Origin: Gymnopus androsaceus JB14
Lineage: Eukaryota > Basidiomycota > Agaricomycetes > Agaricales > Omphalotaceae
Reading direction: 5' to 3'
Assembly: GCA_009733575.1 (NCBI GenBank)
Contig: ML770014.1
Span: 1-25,518 of the forward strand
DNA length: 25,518 nucleotides
The notes under the pieces are model-generated. The model saw nothing but the letters and a program-made list of their open reading frames with translations, was not told the origin of the DNA and made no database searches. A program made the position numbers and the translations under genes. Positions 8,300-17,143 of this stretch are shown here, in pieces (positions within the stretch are counted from its first letter, which is position 1; each line of letters starts with the position of its first letter).

Positions 8300-9510
8300 G
8301 AAGCTTAAGCAACTTCAACTTTCTCAAAAGCTTTCTTCTTCCCCTTGTACTTCTTACCTCCTTGGGATCCATGCTTCTTTCCATTGTTGGGTTGAGAAGA
8401 TGAACCAGACTGCTGGTCCTGCTGCTGCTGGCCTTTGCTGCACTGCTTCTTCTGCTTTTTCCAACTGGGATTGAAGCAATGGTGTTTAATGCTGCTAATC
8501 CATGATTGAAGGGTGGATTGCTGCCTAGTGCTACAACAATTCCATTCATTTTTGATCAGAGTCAAAATGTTGGCAACAGTCCAGTTCGTACCAGTTGTAG
8601 AAGTAAGAACCAAAGTTTTGAAACCTTCCCAAGAGTTTGGAAGAGCTGCCAAATAAAGAAGAACCTGGAGATTTGCATCAAACTTGATATCTTTGACAAG
8701 CAATGCAAAGTTACAGCTAGGTTTCCAAGGGCTGGAACAGGATTTTCTCCTTCCTTAACTTGGAAGTGAATGGCAGACAGAAATTCCAAATAAACTCAAG
8801 CAATACCCAATTTACCAAATTGGGCTTTGATAGCATCCCAGAGCTCTTTAGAACTCCTATCACCTCCGCTTGGTGTGAGTGCCAGGAGGTGATATTAATA
8901 TGGGAGTTTCATCAGGATGGAACCTATGGCTTGCTCATCCATATCATCCCATTCCTGGTGTTCCTTATCATAGGCAGCTTTTTGCTCTGCTATTGCATTG
9001 GAGGCTGGTTCCTTGGGTTCAGTCTTTGTCTCATCAACATAGCACCAAAGCATCAGGAAAAATGGTCTGGGTCCAGGATGCCCCCAGGTCACTTAGGCAG
9101 CCTAGGCCACCTAGGAATAATGCAAAAACTTTGAACTCAGGTATTCTAGGCCTCCTAAGCCTCCTAGGATTCTGAGGGTATCCTCAGGTTGCCCCAGGAT
9201 GCCTCAGGACAGCCCAGGACAGCCCAGAATGGCCCCCAGAATGCCTAGGAGGCTTAGGAGGCTTAGGAGGCCTAGGAAGCCTAGGATACCTGAGGTGTCC
9301 AAAGTTTTGACATTATTCCTAGGTAGCCTAGGCTGCCTAAGTGACCTGGGGTCATCCTGGGCCCAGACCATTTTTCCAATGAAGCTTTATAAACCTGAGG
9401 TATGCCTTCATGCTAGCTGCTGAGACAATCTGGTTGCTTCCATCATGCATGGGAATGCTGTTGAAAGAGCAAGATGTGGAAGATGCGGAAGACATTTCAA
9501 AAAAAATGGG
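8300..9510 (-). pseudogene. Ty1/copia-type gag pseudogene
   Basis: On the minus strand a gag-like protein can be followed from about 9507 (MSSASSTSCSF, then SIPMHDGSNQIVSAASMKAYL, the N-terminal gag motif) to about 8308. The middle has AYDKEHQEWDDMDEQAIG, and the C-terminal half has LLYLAALPNSWEGFKTLVL followed by ILTLIKNEW, the UBN2/gag-polypeptide core. It then becomes a Lys/Gln-rich tail ending at TAA (8308-8306 region). Gag packages retrotransposon RNA. It is split by a foldback element (9056-9377) and has at least one frameshift near 8700-8880. No zinc knuckle, protease, integrase or reverse transcriptase was seen, so only gag remains. Its 5' LTR was not identified. Confidence 0.78.
9056..9377. 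mobile_element. Foldback element (322 bp) inside gag
   Basis: The left arm begins GGAAAAATGGTCTGG and the right arm ends CCAGACCATTTTTCC. The two arms are inverted copies over roughly 150 bp each, including the shared words GTCACTTAGGCAGCCTAGG and CCTAGGAATAATG. The interior is dense in CCTAGG/CCTAAG and CCCAGGA words, so almost the whole element can fold into one hairpin. Flanking target duplications are not clear, though degenerate GCTT words sit on both sides. Gag residues on the two sides (RFIKL and WCYVDET) are adjacent in the family, supporting insertion into gag. Confidence 0.82.
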
Positions 9511-9636
9511 ATGATCTGTGAGAGACAGCTGATTAGTAGCTGTTATTATCAAACAGATATGAAACCCAATCACACTCATGTTGCATGTCACCTGTACACA
9601 TAGTAGCCAATGATCACTTTTCCATCATTAGATCTC

Positions 9637-10533
9637 TGTTATGACCCATACCATTTGCTATTAAACTTTATTAACACTACTTACCATAAATTCACTCGTT
9701 TACTAATATTCAACTGCGTACACTCACTATTTACTCACATAAGATTGCAATACTGATAGTACAAACAATCCCACACATTCATTAGTATACATTTCGCATT
9801 TTCACATACTTACTGTGCAACTACAGCACATATATGCACATATTCTCATACTTACTGTACAATACTGTGCATTCAACAGTAACTGATCATTTTCCCCAGC
9901 TGAAGCGCAGCTCCACAATGATACTGTGCGCTCCACTGTGCATTCTATGTTTATATAACTAATCATTTTCCACAGGTGAAGCACAGCTCCACAGTGATAC
10001 TGTACATTGCACAGCAATCCTTTCAGTATATAAGTAGCTAAGATTTGCCATATATGGTAGATGTATTATTTTTTGAATCCAAACCACCCTTTGTGCTAAA
10101 CACCCCTTGTGTGTGCTTCAAGACCACTTTTGGTGTATTCTGTTGAGCTATCTCCAGATACACTTCATTACTCGTTGAGACATCTCTGAGTTATAGTTAC
10201 AAGCCTTAACTACCTATTGTTGAGCCATCTCCAAAGGTAGTTCCTATTATTATTTGTTGAGCTATCTCCAAATAGTAATGAATCCTTTGCTGCCTATTGT
10301 TGAGCCATCTCCAGAGGTAGTACTTATTATTGTTTGTTGAGACATCTCCAAACAATATATTCAGTGAGTTTCCTGTTAAATAACTATATTACTAACAATT
10401 CTACTTGAGCCTAGTTGTTTGAGTATATATTTCTTGCCTAGCGGTTATAACGGTCCAAGGCTTGTCTTAAGTTTCCTATTTTTACTACTAACGTGTTATT
10501 AGGTTTGAAGGAGATTCAAGTTGAGTCATAACA
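9637..10533 (+). mobile_element. Solo LTR (897 bp), ATCTC target duplication
   Basis: The element begins TGTTATGACCC and ends GAGTCATAACA, giving 8-bp inverted termini. It is flanked by perfect ATCTC repeats (9632-9636 and 10534-10538). It has no coding content. A TATATAA box lies near 10027. Upstream of it are two 76-bp direct repeats (about 9881-9932 and 9957-10007, core ATCATTTTCC...CAGCTCCAC), and downstream a six-copy motif array (10142-10352). The first 11 bases match the solo LTR at 2452 (TGTTATGACCC) but the remainder differs, so it is a related but separate LTR family. Confidence 0.9.
10142..10352 (+). repeat. GTTGAGCCATCTCC motif array in LTR (six copies)
   Basis: GTTGAG[C/A][C/T]ATCTC[C/T] recurs at about 10142, 10173, 10219, 10256, 10299 and 10336. 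Several copies are framed by short complementary words, such as CTACCTATT before and AGGTAG after, so each can form a small hairpin. The array lies downstream of the LTR TATA box. Confidence 0.8.
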
Positions 10534-10538
10534 ATCTC

Positions 10539-11077
10539 AGCCATTCCATCTGAGCATCTGAGATCTATCTAAAAAGATCCTGTAGGGCTGACTGAAAGAT
10601 CTCATAATGAGTAGCAACAATCAAGTGTGCATCAATCATTCTATCATTTAGGGGACTTAAGCCATCAGGGGGGATTTGTATGTTGATCCATTTGAAAAAG
10701 ATGTATCATGATAAAATTTGTATTGTAATCAATGTGCCATATGGTTCACCTCAATAAGGGAGCTGTGAAGCCTTTAAACCCTTCTTCAGCATACTGGCAG
10801 GAGAAATGTAAAACTTGGCCTGGTATCTGGGTTCATGAAAGAAAAGAAGGTATTTTTGGGGCTTGAATTCATGCTACAACCCAACATCATGACCATCCTA
10901 CAGCAATCACCAACCACACTCAAAGGCTTGGGACAGCCCTCAAGGTGTACATGAACAGGGCCAAAGACAACCAGATCATTGTGACACACAATGACAAGAG
11001 GGCCTTGGGGCCCATAACCTGTTGTGCAGCATATAAGCTAGGAGGCACAGTGACCAAGTGGTTAAGCTTGTAGAGGA
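10539..11077 (+). other. Non-genic stretch with a short coding-like remnant
   Basis: No complete gene is present. From about 10866 to 11070 one plus-strand frame is open for about 67 codons without a start (LGTALKVYMNRAKDNQIIV then THNDKRALGPIT) and closes at TAG. Its composition looks protein-like but I recognise no family. It is cut on the right by a MITE end at 11078. Confidence 0.3.
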
Positions 11078-11200
11078 CATCAGCAAAACCTGTATGTTGC
11101 TGGAGCAGTTCAGAGCATTGAATTGATGCTCTGGAGTGCTCTGGAGTGCTCTGACTGCTCTGGCTGCTCTGAAGCTGTAGGCACTGATACACTGATTTTT
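11078..11200. mobile_element. MITE fragment, CATCAGCAAAACC family (left end)
   Basis: The sequence starts CATCAGCAAAACCTGTATG and runs into GCTCTGGAGTGCTCTGGAG-type repeats, as in other copies. No matching right terminus follows, so it is truncated, apparently by the sequence leading into the telomere-like tract. Confidence 0.6.
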
Positions 11201-11239
11201 CAGCTAAAGCTGAAACTGTCACCCCCATTAAATATAATC

Positions 11240-11276
11240 AACCCCTGACCCTAACCCCAACCCCTAACCCTAACCT
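11240..11276. repeat. Interstitial telomere-like CCCTAA tract
   Basis: About six degenerate units of CCCTAA/CCCCTAA/CCCTGA lie head to tail. TTAGGG is the standard telomere repeat of filamentous fungi, and this is its complement. It is short and imperfect, so it is an internal relic or chance-prone low-complexity sequence and not a telomere. Confidence 0.7.
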
Positions 11277-11281
11277 TTGTG

Positions 11282-11400
11282 GACCAGGCTAGGGTGAGCA
11301 AAGCTCACCCCACCCTTAACTATTTAATTACATAGTGTGTTGACCAGACTAGGGTGAGCTCTGCTCACCCTACCCTTAACTATTTATTTACACAATACCC
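11282..11400. repeat. 60-bp tandem duplication with hairpin core
   Basis: Two units (11282-11341 and 11342-11400) share GACCAG[G/A]CTAGGGTGAGC and ACCCTTAACTATTTA. Each has a 9-bp stem AGGGTGAGC/GCTCACCC[T/C] around a 3-base loop. The loop differs between units (AAA, TCT) while the stem is kept. Confidence 0.85.
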
Positions 11401-11431
11401 TATATAAGATACTAAACATGTTGAGCTAGTA

Positions 11432-11530
11432 TGAGTCACTTGGTAAAGTGGTACAAGGTGCTAGGTTTTGGGATTATATAATCTTAATTCCGTTAGGTTG
11501 AGGGTTCAATCCTATCTTGTGCCACTTTTT
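11432..11530 (+). ncRNA. tRNA-like / SINE-like pol III unit
   Basis: TTGGTAAAGTGG (11440-11451) resembles a pol III A box and GGTTCAATCC (11503-11512) is an excellent B box. GTGGTACAAG (11448-11457) pairs with CTTGTGCCAC (11516-11525) as a 10-bp acceptor-like stem with one wobble, followed at once by a T5 terminator (11526-11530). A proper D arm and anticodon stem could not be fitted and the A box overlaps the stem. A degenerate tRNA or tRNA-derived short element is therefore more likely than a working tRNA gene. Confidence 0.4.
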
Positions 11531-11553
11531 AATTTGACATTAAATGTATAGGG

Positions 11554-11605
11554 CAAGGGAGATCCCCCATTCTGATGTATCCCAGAAAATGGGGGATGTC
11601 CCTTG
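11554..11605. repeat. Strong 18-bp hairpin
   Basis: The left arm CAAGGGAGATCCCCCATT (11554-11571) and right arm AATGGGGGATGTCCCTTG (11588-11605) pair with one mismatch around a 16-base loop. Function is unknown, and it may be the core of a small foldback element. Confidence 0.8.
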
Positions 11606-11609
11606 ATTG

Positions 11610-13415
11610 ATACATCAACCTAGCAGCTTAAGGTGCACTTGGTGCTCTGTCGAGATGAAAACTCTTGACAAGATGAAAGCTTGCCTAGGCAATCTCGTCA
11701 CGGGATGTCCGGTAACTCCGGCCCAGAGCTGCCGCGATGAATGGAAACACTCCTGCGATATCATAAGTCTCTCTGACCGAGATGATAAAAGCAACATGGA
11801 TGACAGAATCATCTAGGCGAGCTAAACTCTCCAAGACCAGATGTTGTACTAGCTGGATGCCTGAGGCTCGTGTAATGGATAGGGTGTTTTTGGGTTGCAC
11901 ATTGCTAAAGGGTGCCAAGGTATACCTGCCGCGGCATCACCAACATGGCCACCTGATCAACCTCATTGCAATCACTCTTAGAGCAAGGAATGACTAGGAA
12001 TAATTCCTGTCCAAGTTTCAGTGTTGTTCTGAGATCCATGTGCTACAAGGCATCTAGGCTTGAGTCCACACAGAACTAGGCATAATGTCTAGCTCGCTAT
12101 TGGGGAGGCAAAGATGGATATACTTCCGAGGGCTGTTCATGGAATGTTTTCGAACACCATAGAACTTCACCGAGTCATAATTTTGGAGGACCTGCACAGT
12201 TTCCGAGGCAAAAGAAAGTGACTCGAGTTCATCTAGGACCAAATTCCAAGCATTGCCATTCCGTGTTATGGATTTCCCCAAGGTTAGGTGTGCCGAGATG
12301 ATTTATTGAGGAAGATTATTTATTATTTTACATTTATGGGCATGCATCGATCTCTTTCATATTATTTCTTTGTTTCAGTATTTTTCCGAGATGTACCAGT
12401 ATATAAGGGTAGCTACATTCTATGTAGCAATCCAAGTTAGACTTGATACCTGAAACACAGTTCTATCTTAGGACCTGTAGTGACTTGTACATGCTCAGAC
12501 ATGTCTGCATCGTCCTCTGCAACGTTTGAAATGGGTGGCCTTCTTGTAACCTCAATAATACTGAGGCTGTTCATTCTACTTCCTGGCTATTAAGTCAAGC
12601 ATTCCTAGTTTTCATCTTGAACAGAGGTCACATCGGTCTTAGGACCGCAGGTGGAGCCTAATGTGCACACCTCGACAAGCCCATTGTTGATTAGGAAGGT
12701 CTTGGACCCAAGTGTTGCCTTGGTCTAGTTTTAGGGAGGAAGCTTCTCAGAGTGTTACCTAGCTTTACCAACAGATTCTACTCCTTGCCCGCTCTTCACT
12801 GAGTGTGTTAAAAACGCCTACTCGAGTGACTTGCACAGCGGTTGTATAAGCTTGTTAGGTAACTCGCAGGATTCCCTGAGAGTTGGAGTATCATTGTGTG
12901 GCGACATAAAGGCTCCCGAGATACGCAAAGTTGTTTGTTGAGTCGGTGTACTTGACCTGGGGGTTGGTATTTCACCGCAGATACGCAAAGTCATTTGTTG
13001 AGTCAGCATACTTGACCTGGGCTTTGGTGTTTGCTTTCCCTCTCGATTAGTTCAGCACATTGTCATACGTTAGTTGGCTTTTCAAAAACCTCCCTCCAAA
13101 TATAAACCTTGTTCATCTCGCACTGTCTGTGCCATTGTCAAGTGCTTTTCTCTTTGAATCAATTAGTAGTTGAGGGAACCTTTGACAACCTCCTTTCTTG
13201 CATTAAATGAAACCTTTTGGATTGAATCTAATTGGGGTGATTGTTGTTTGGTTGGTTTTCATACCCAGCACAAATCTAACTCATCAGCGCTGATGGAATT
13301 GATTGCCAGCTGTCACAGAATGTTGGCCAAGTATTGTAAAAGGAAGGCATTGCAACATGTTACAACACCTTCCTTTTATATCACATAACTGACAACTGGC
13401 AATAAATATGTGGGA
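11610..13415. other. 1.8-kb region without recognisable genes
   Basis: No reading frame here looks like a known protein, and those that exist are short and on both strands. Visible structure includes a TATATAAGG promoter-like site near 12400, recurrent CCGAGATG words, a 60-bp tandem duplication at 12917-13036 and a second TATA-like site near 13097. It may be a decayed LTR element or an untranslated transcription unit. I found no matching terminal repeats or target duplication. Confidence 0.4.
12917..13036. repeat. 60-bp tandem duplication
   Basis: Two copies, exactly 60 bp apart, share GATACGCAAAG (from 12919 and 12979), TTTGTTGAGTC and ACTTGACCTGGG. They are about 80% alike by eye. Confidence 0.85.
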
Positions 13416-13417
13416 AT

Positions 13418-13845
13418 TTGTATAAAAGGCGCCACTGTTCAACTCCAAGTTGAACATTGAGCTTGTACTTTTTCTCTTGCTTCCTTCCAGTGTCGCAACT
13501 TGGTCCACATATATTTCCTCTCTTGGTAAGTTCTTATCTATTTTCAACATCAATTGACTAATATTTAGTAATGTCCAAAGGTTGTGGAGGCAGAAGCAGA
13601 CTTAGAGAGAGAGTGAGAGACGGGGGAAACAGAAATTGGGAATCATTGACTAGCCACTTAGTAGTAGTAGTACTTATGTCAATGGCGTGCATGTTCATAC
13701 AATAACTGATGCATATGAACTTGCTATTATTATTGCCTGGTTACCATGTGAAATTTCTCAATTAAAATTAAATGGGGGTCAAAAGTTTGTTGTGTCAAAT
13801 GATGGGTGGTCTCCAAAGAGCACCAGAGCACTCTGGAGAACATAA
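13418..13845 (+). pseudogene. Truncated transcription unit with TATA box and 5' intron
   Basis: GTATAAAAGGCGCC (about 13419) is a good TATA context and is followed by pyrimidine-rich sequence. GTAAGTTC at 13525 and CTAAT...TTTAG ending near 13568 make a plausible 44-base intron, right before ATGTCCAAAGG at 13571. From that ATG an Arg/Gly-rich frame runs about 45 codons. In another frame, from about 13650, a protein-like reading (TITDAYELAIIIAWLPCEI, then LNGGQKFVVSNDGW) continues until MITE-type sequence at about 13806. I do not recognise the protein. It looks like the 5' end of a gene broken by a frame change and a repeat insertion. Confidence 0.35.
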
Positions 13846-13992
13846 ATGTTTTGCAGATACGCTCTTTTTTTGCCTGACTCAGAGCACTCTGGAGCACTCT
13901 GGAGCTACTATCCTTGCTCTGGCTGCTCCAGAAGCTCTGGGAGCTCTGGAGAGCTCTGGAGCACTCTGGAGTACATACAGGTTTTGCTGATG
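13806..13992. mobile_element. MITE fragments, CATCAGCAAAACC family (two right ends)
   Basis: Two right-type termini occur: ATAAATGTTTTGCAGATAC (13842-13860) and ATACAGGTTTTGCTGATG (13975-13992). Each is preceded by GAGCACTCTGGAG. The space between is packed with GAGCTCTGGAG words. No left terminus was seen, so this is a partial or internally duplicated copy. Confidence 0.65.
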
Positions 13993-14208
13993 GAGATAGA
14001 GGTAAAAGACTAGGAGAAGTTGCTATCACTAGCAGTAATACAGGAGTCCTTATATACTGTTGTACTGTATTTGCTACATATATGGTAGTATCCTTCTAGT
14101 ATGTTCTATGTGCATGACCTATGATGTTGTCCATAAAGCTACTTACTAAGATACTACTGAGGCTGGGTAAGTGTACCTTGGTGATGACTGATATCATCAT
14201 TTGTTCAA

Positions 14209-14323
14209 CATGGAATCCATACACTACCACATTTTGTAGTCCATGGATTCCATGCATTACAACATTTTATAGTTCATGGATTCCATGAACTACAACATTT
14301 TGTAGTCTATGGATTCCATGGAG
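14209..14323. repeat. 33-bp tandem repeat, about 3.4 copies
   Basis: Units start at 14209, 14242, 14275 and 14308. Each has CATGGATTCCATG, a palindrome, and ACTACAACATTTTGTAGT, a second small inverted repeat. The period is exactly 33 bp. Confidence 0.9.
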
Positions 14324-14930
14324 CTAGGACCTCTGGCACCCCTTGAATCCAGGGCTCTGGATTTCCTGTGGATTTGCTTCATTTGAGATAGTGGATTGTT
14401 ACACTTTGGTCTAACTAATAAGAAGGAAATTGAGGCAGCCTGGAATGAAATTGAATGAAATGAGAGGGAGAGGCCAGAACATGCTCTATATGCAAAGAAA
14501 TATCTTGCATCACACTGGATAAATTTGCTTATTTTCTTGGAATTTTTTGTGTAGCCCAGAGAATCCAAATTTATGTAAATTTAGTGCCTGCACACTCCTG
14601 AAAAAAAGTGGATTTTGATCAAAAATTATTCTTATTTAAAATGTGGATAATCTCATGCGGAACTGTGCAAGAGTGTATACCTAATCGGACTTGGGTATGT
14701 ATACATGCAAATTATGCTCACTTGTAAGCTGTGATTGATGGGAAATCCTGATGAGTTGAAATTTTGACGTTTTGAATTGCACTCACTTTTTTGCAGAACA
14801 TTCGTTAGGTGACCCACAGTGCTAAATAGTCTCCTAAACACTATAAGCATACTTACATACTTACTATAAGTACAAACTAGTGGATCTGTCTGTGCAATGC
14901 TACATAGCATCGGTCCGAGTTCAGGATGGA
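14324..14930. other. Intergenic stretch with a short coding-like remnant
   Basis: Near 14421-14556 a plus-strand frame reads KKEIEAAWNEIE, a stop, then NERERPEHALYAKKYLASHW and a short hydrophobic end. It looks like a decayed protein of unknown family. The remainder is AT-rich with no structure I can assign and includes the likely 3' flank of the membrane protein gene on the minus strand. Confidence 0.3.
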
Positions 14931-16205
14931 TTATTCAGATTTACGACTAGACTTGACGGCCAACCATTTAAACCCAAGCAATATAATGGACACGACTCCT
15001 TCATAGATTGGCTCCATACAGAAAACACCATGAGTAAGAGCTGTAAAATATGAGAGAGATTTCAAGTCATCTGTCAAAGAATTGTACATGCCGGAAAAAG
15101 GTGACCAATGAGCGTCTGCTGGGATCATTATTAGACCTTGGCATGTATAGTACTTTGATGTGACATTTTTCAGACATACCAAGAAGCGGTAGACACACAA
15201 TAGCAATGGTCAATCCGTATCCGAAGAGGCCATCCATGTTGTCATGATGGTGAATATTCTACATTTGCATGGAAAATATCAGGTGAGAGTTGAAAGGCGG
15301 AATGAGCCTTACCAGGTTTTCGGAAGTACTTTGATTTAGGTTTTTCAGTCTGCGAGTGCAAGAGAACATGCTATGTATGACAATTAGCAAGTAGTTGGGC
15401 AAGATATAACACAATGCATTACCCAGCACAACCGCAGCCAGAAAGAAAACTACCGATTAATACACAGTCTTTAGTGAGTCTCGGTGTAGCACAGATTACG
15501 GCTCCCAATTCAAAGTAAATCAAAAAAATGGTGAAATATGCCCTTGGTGAGGTGGGTCCATTAGCAAGGCGTTTACGTGGTAGGGTAAACGTCGTGATCA
15601 CGTATGAAAATGTTACTGTCAAAAGTTTGGTTGAAAGCTCTCTGTGTTTGAACCATTTTGACGCCGCCCAACTGGCAGAATATGTGGATGGAACATAAAT
15701 GGCCAGTGAATTATTGGCTTGATGAAAACGAGAATATATAAATGCGAGGATACAAGCAGCCCTAGCGTAAGTCAGTACTTGATAAGTTAATTCAGAGTGC
15801 TCAATGAAGCTTACAGAATAGCTCTGCTAAAAAGTGTGCCGCTAGGTAGATTATCTGAAGGGTAGCGAAAAGTGTGCAGAAGGGGCATAGATCTGAAGTT
15901 CGCAACAGTGAAGTGGGAAATATGTCCTATACCCACACACCCAGGCTATTAAGAACCAAATTGAAACACATGTAGCAACTTGAGGATAGTTTCGGGCTTG
16001 ACAGATACTTGCTAGATGAATGTTCATCATCATTCAGTGGATCGCATCTTTGAACACAAGCTGGATGAGTTACGAGGTGATGAATTATGATAAGCACGCG
16101 GTCGCATTACCTGCCACGGAGATAGGTATTCTCCAATACTGTACTCGTACACACATTGACAATCCGATGTAAACTTTCCAGATCATAATCATGATTGAAG
16201 GTAGT
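14931..16205 (-). CDS. Unrecognised multi-pass membrane protein, multi-exon
   Basis: On the minus strand at least four exons join in phase: about 15625-15423, 15370-15313, 15258-15180 and 15136-14931. The introns (52, 54 and 43 bases) all have GT...AG ends. The stop is TAA at 14931-14933. The C-terminal reading has hydrophobic segments AYFTIFLIYFELGAVICA, LTIAIVCLPLLGLIMIP and VVSIILLGFKWLAV, joined by polar loops, and ends VKSSRKSE. Upstream exons are probable but not fixed. One reading starts MIMIWKVYIGLSM near 16190 and passes through introns around 16112-16065 and about 15950-15905. A further TM-rich frame (LFATLQIIYLAAHFLAELF) lies near 15850. I do not recognise the family; a membrane-bound acyltransferase or terpene-cyclase-like enzyme are guesses only. 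Its neighbours are P450 and sterol-type genes. Confidence 0.62.
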
Positions 16206-16390
16206 TCCGGACTTGACAGATACTTACTTACTAATTGAATTATCATCGCCTCTCAGGGGTTTGCATACTGAACACAATTGAAATATTGGCTGTGAGGGGT
16301 TCAAATCATAATAAGCACCTATTATAAGTGACCACATATACTCACCGATGTGTGGAAATTTACAATTTCACAGATCGTAATCATGATTGA
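15977..16390. repeat. Diverged ~200-bp tandem duplication
   Basis: Segments at about 15977-16200 and 16201-16390 share, in the same order, GGCTTGACAGATACTT/GGACTTGACAGATACTT, a CATCATC/TATCATC block, ATGATAAGCAC/CATAATAAGCACC, CCGATGT and CAGATC[A/G]TAATCATGATTGA. They are strongly diverged between these blocks. They overlap the 5' part of the membrane protein gene and its upstream region. Confidence 0.65.
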
Positions 16391-16682
16391 TTGGACTGGA
16401 TTGTTGAGTCAAGACTCAGATACTGTATAATTCCGCGCGTTACGGATTGATTTTGATGGGATTTGTGCTCGGTTACGAATTTTTGGGAGCCACGATCGGA
16501 CCCCTCTGTTACGCGTTACGCGAGCATCTGGTTGTAAAACTAAAGTAGTCTATTACAATAAAGCAAGTACAACACACCATGAATGCAAAAAAAACAAACA
16601 AATCTGCTCCTATGAAATTTTGAATGAAAAATGGTCCTTACATAACAAAAGTGTTTAAATGACGACGACAATTTGGTACAGG
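16391..16682. other. Intergenic, no gene seen
   Basis: AT-rich sequence with a CGCGTTACG-type repeated word (about 16435-16526) and an A-rich patch near 16588. No coding frame or promoter could be assigned. Confidence 0.4.
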
Positions 16683-17136
16683 TTACAGCTCTTCCACAGA
16701 CCCATTCTGAAATGGAGACTGAATAGGTTTGGAGCGCTCCAACGTGTTGCTGAACAGCTTTATCGCCCAGGATCCTAAAACGGGGAGATCCGGTGATAAT
16801 TGTAGCGACAACGAGTCTTCAGAGCTACGGCACTCCACATGGCCTTTAAGATTCCTTATTCATCTTACTTAGTGCGCACTGTGTTGAGAATTATCCTTCT
16901 TTGCCACCTATCTGATTCATTTGATTTGGTCCTGACTCCACGGAGCTCTGTCCTCCATTCCAGGAAGGGCATAAAATTTTACGGATATTTGGTGGGTTCT
17001 TAGTGGTTTCATCAAGCATTTGGACACGGCGAGTTTGAAATTTGGGATCATGATTCTCGATTTGACTTGGTACACAGCCAGCCTTAGAACCTGTTATCTT
17101 GGGTGAAAAAGAAAAGCGCGCTATCATTGTCCGCAT
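16683..17136 (-). CDS. Possible small two-exon gene, unknown function
   Basis: Exon 1 (17136-16908) starts MRTMIARFSFSPK and is polar, with NPPNIRKILCPSWNGG. A 64-base intron (16907-16844, GTGGCA...TTAAAG) joins in phase to exon 2 (16843-16683), which reads HVECRSSEDSLSLQLSPDL and ends NGSVEEL at TAA. The 229 and 161 coding bases sum to exactly 130 codons. Ser/Pro-rich composition and lack of hydrophobic segments suggest a soluble protein, but I know no homologue. Its start lies only 7 bases from the oppositely directed P450 start, so the two would share one tiny bidirectional promoter or one start call is wrong. Confidence 0.35.
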
Positions 17137-17143
17137 CCCGAGA

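Noticed and set aside
9637..10533. LTR of the neighbouring copia gag gene
   Set aside because: The LTR has its own perfect 5-bp duplication on both sides and no internal region attached. Its TATA box and presumed direction are opposite to gag, so it is an independent solo LTR.
11610..13415. A full LTR element starting TGTTATGG near 12265
   Set aside because: The start and TATA box fit, but I found no matching 3' end and no 5-bp target duplication.
14931..16205. Firm call of a membrane-bound acyltransferase or terpene cyclase
   Set aside because: Only a loose W.PF...SL resemblance was seen. No catalytic signature could be confirmed, so the family is left open.
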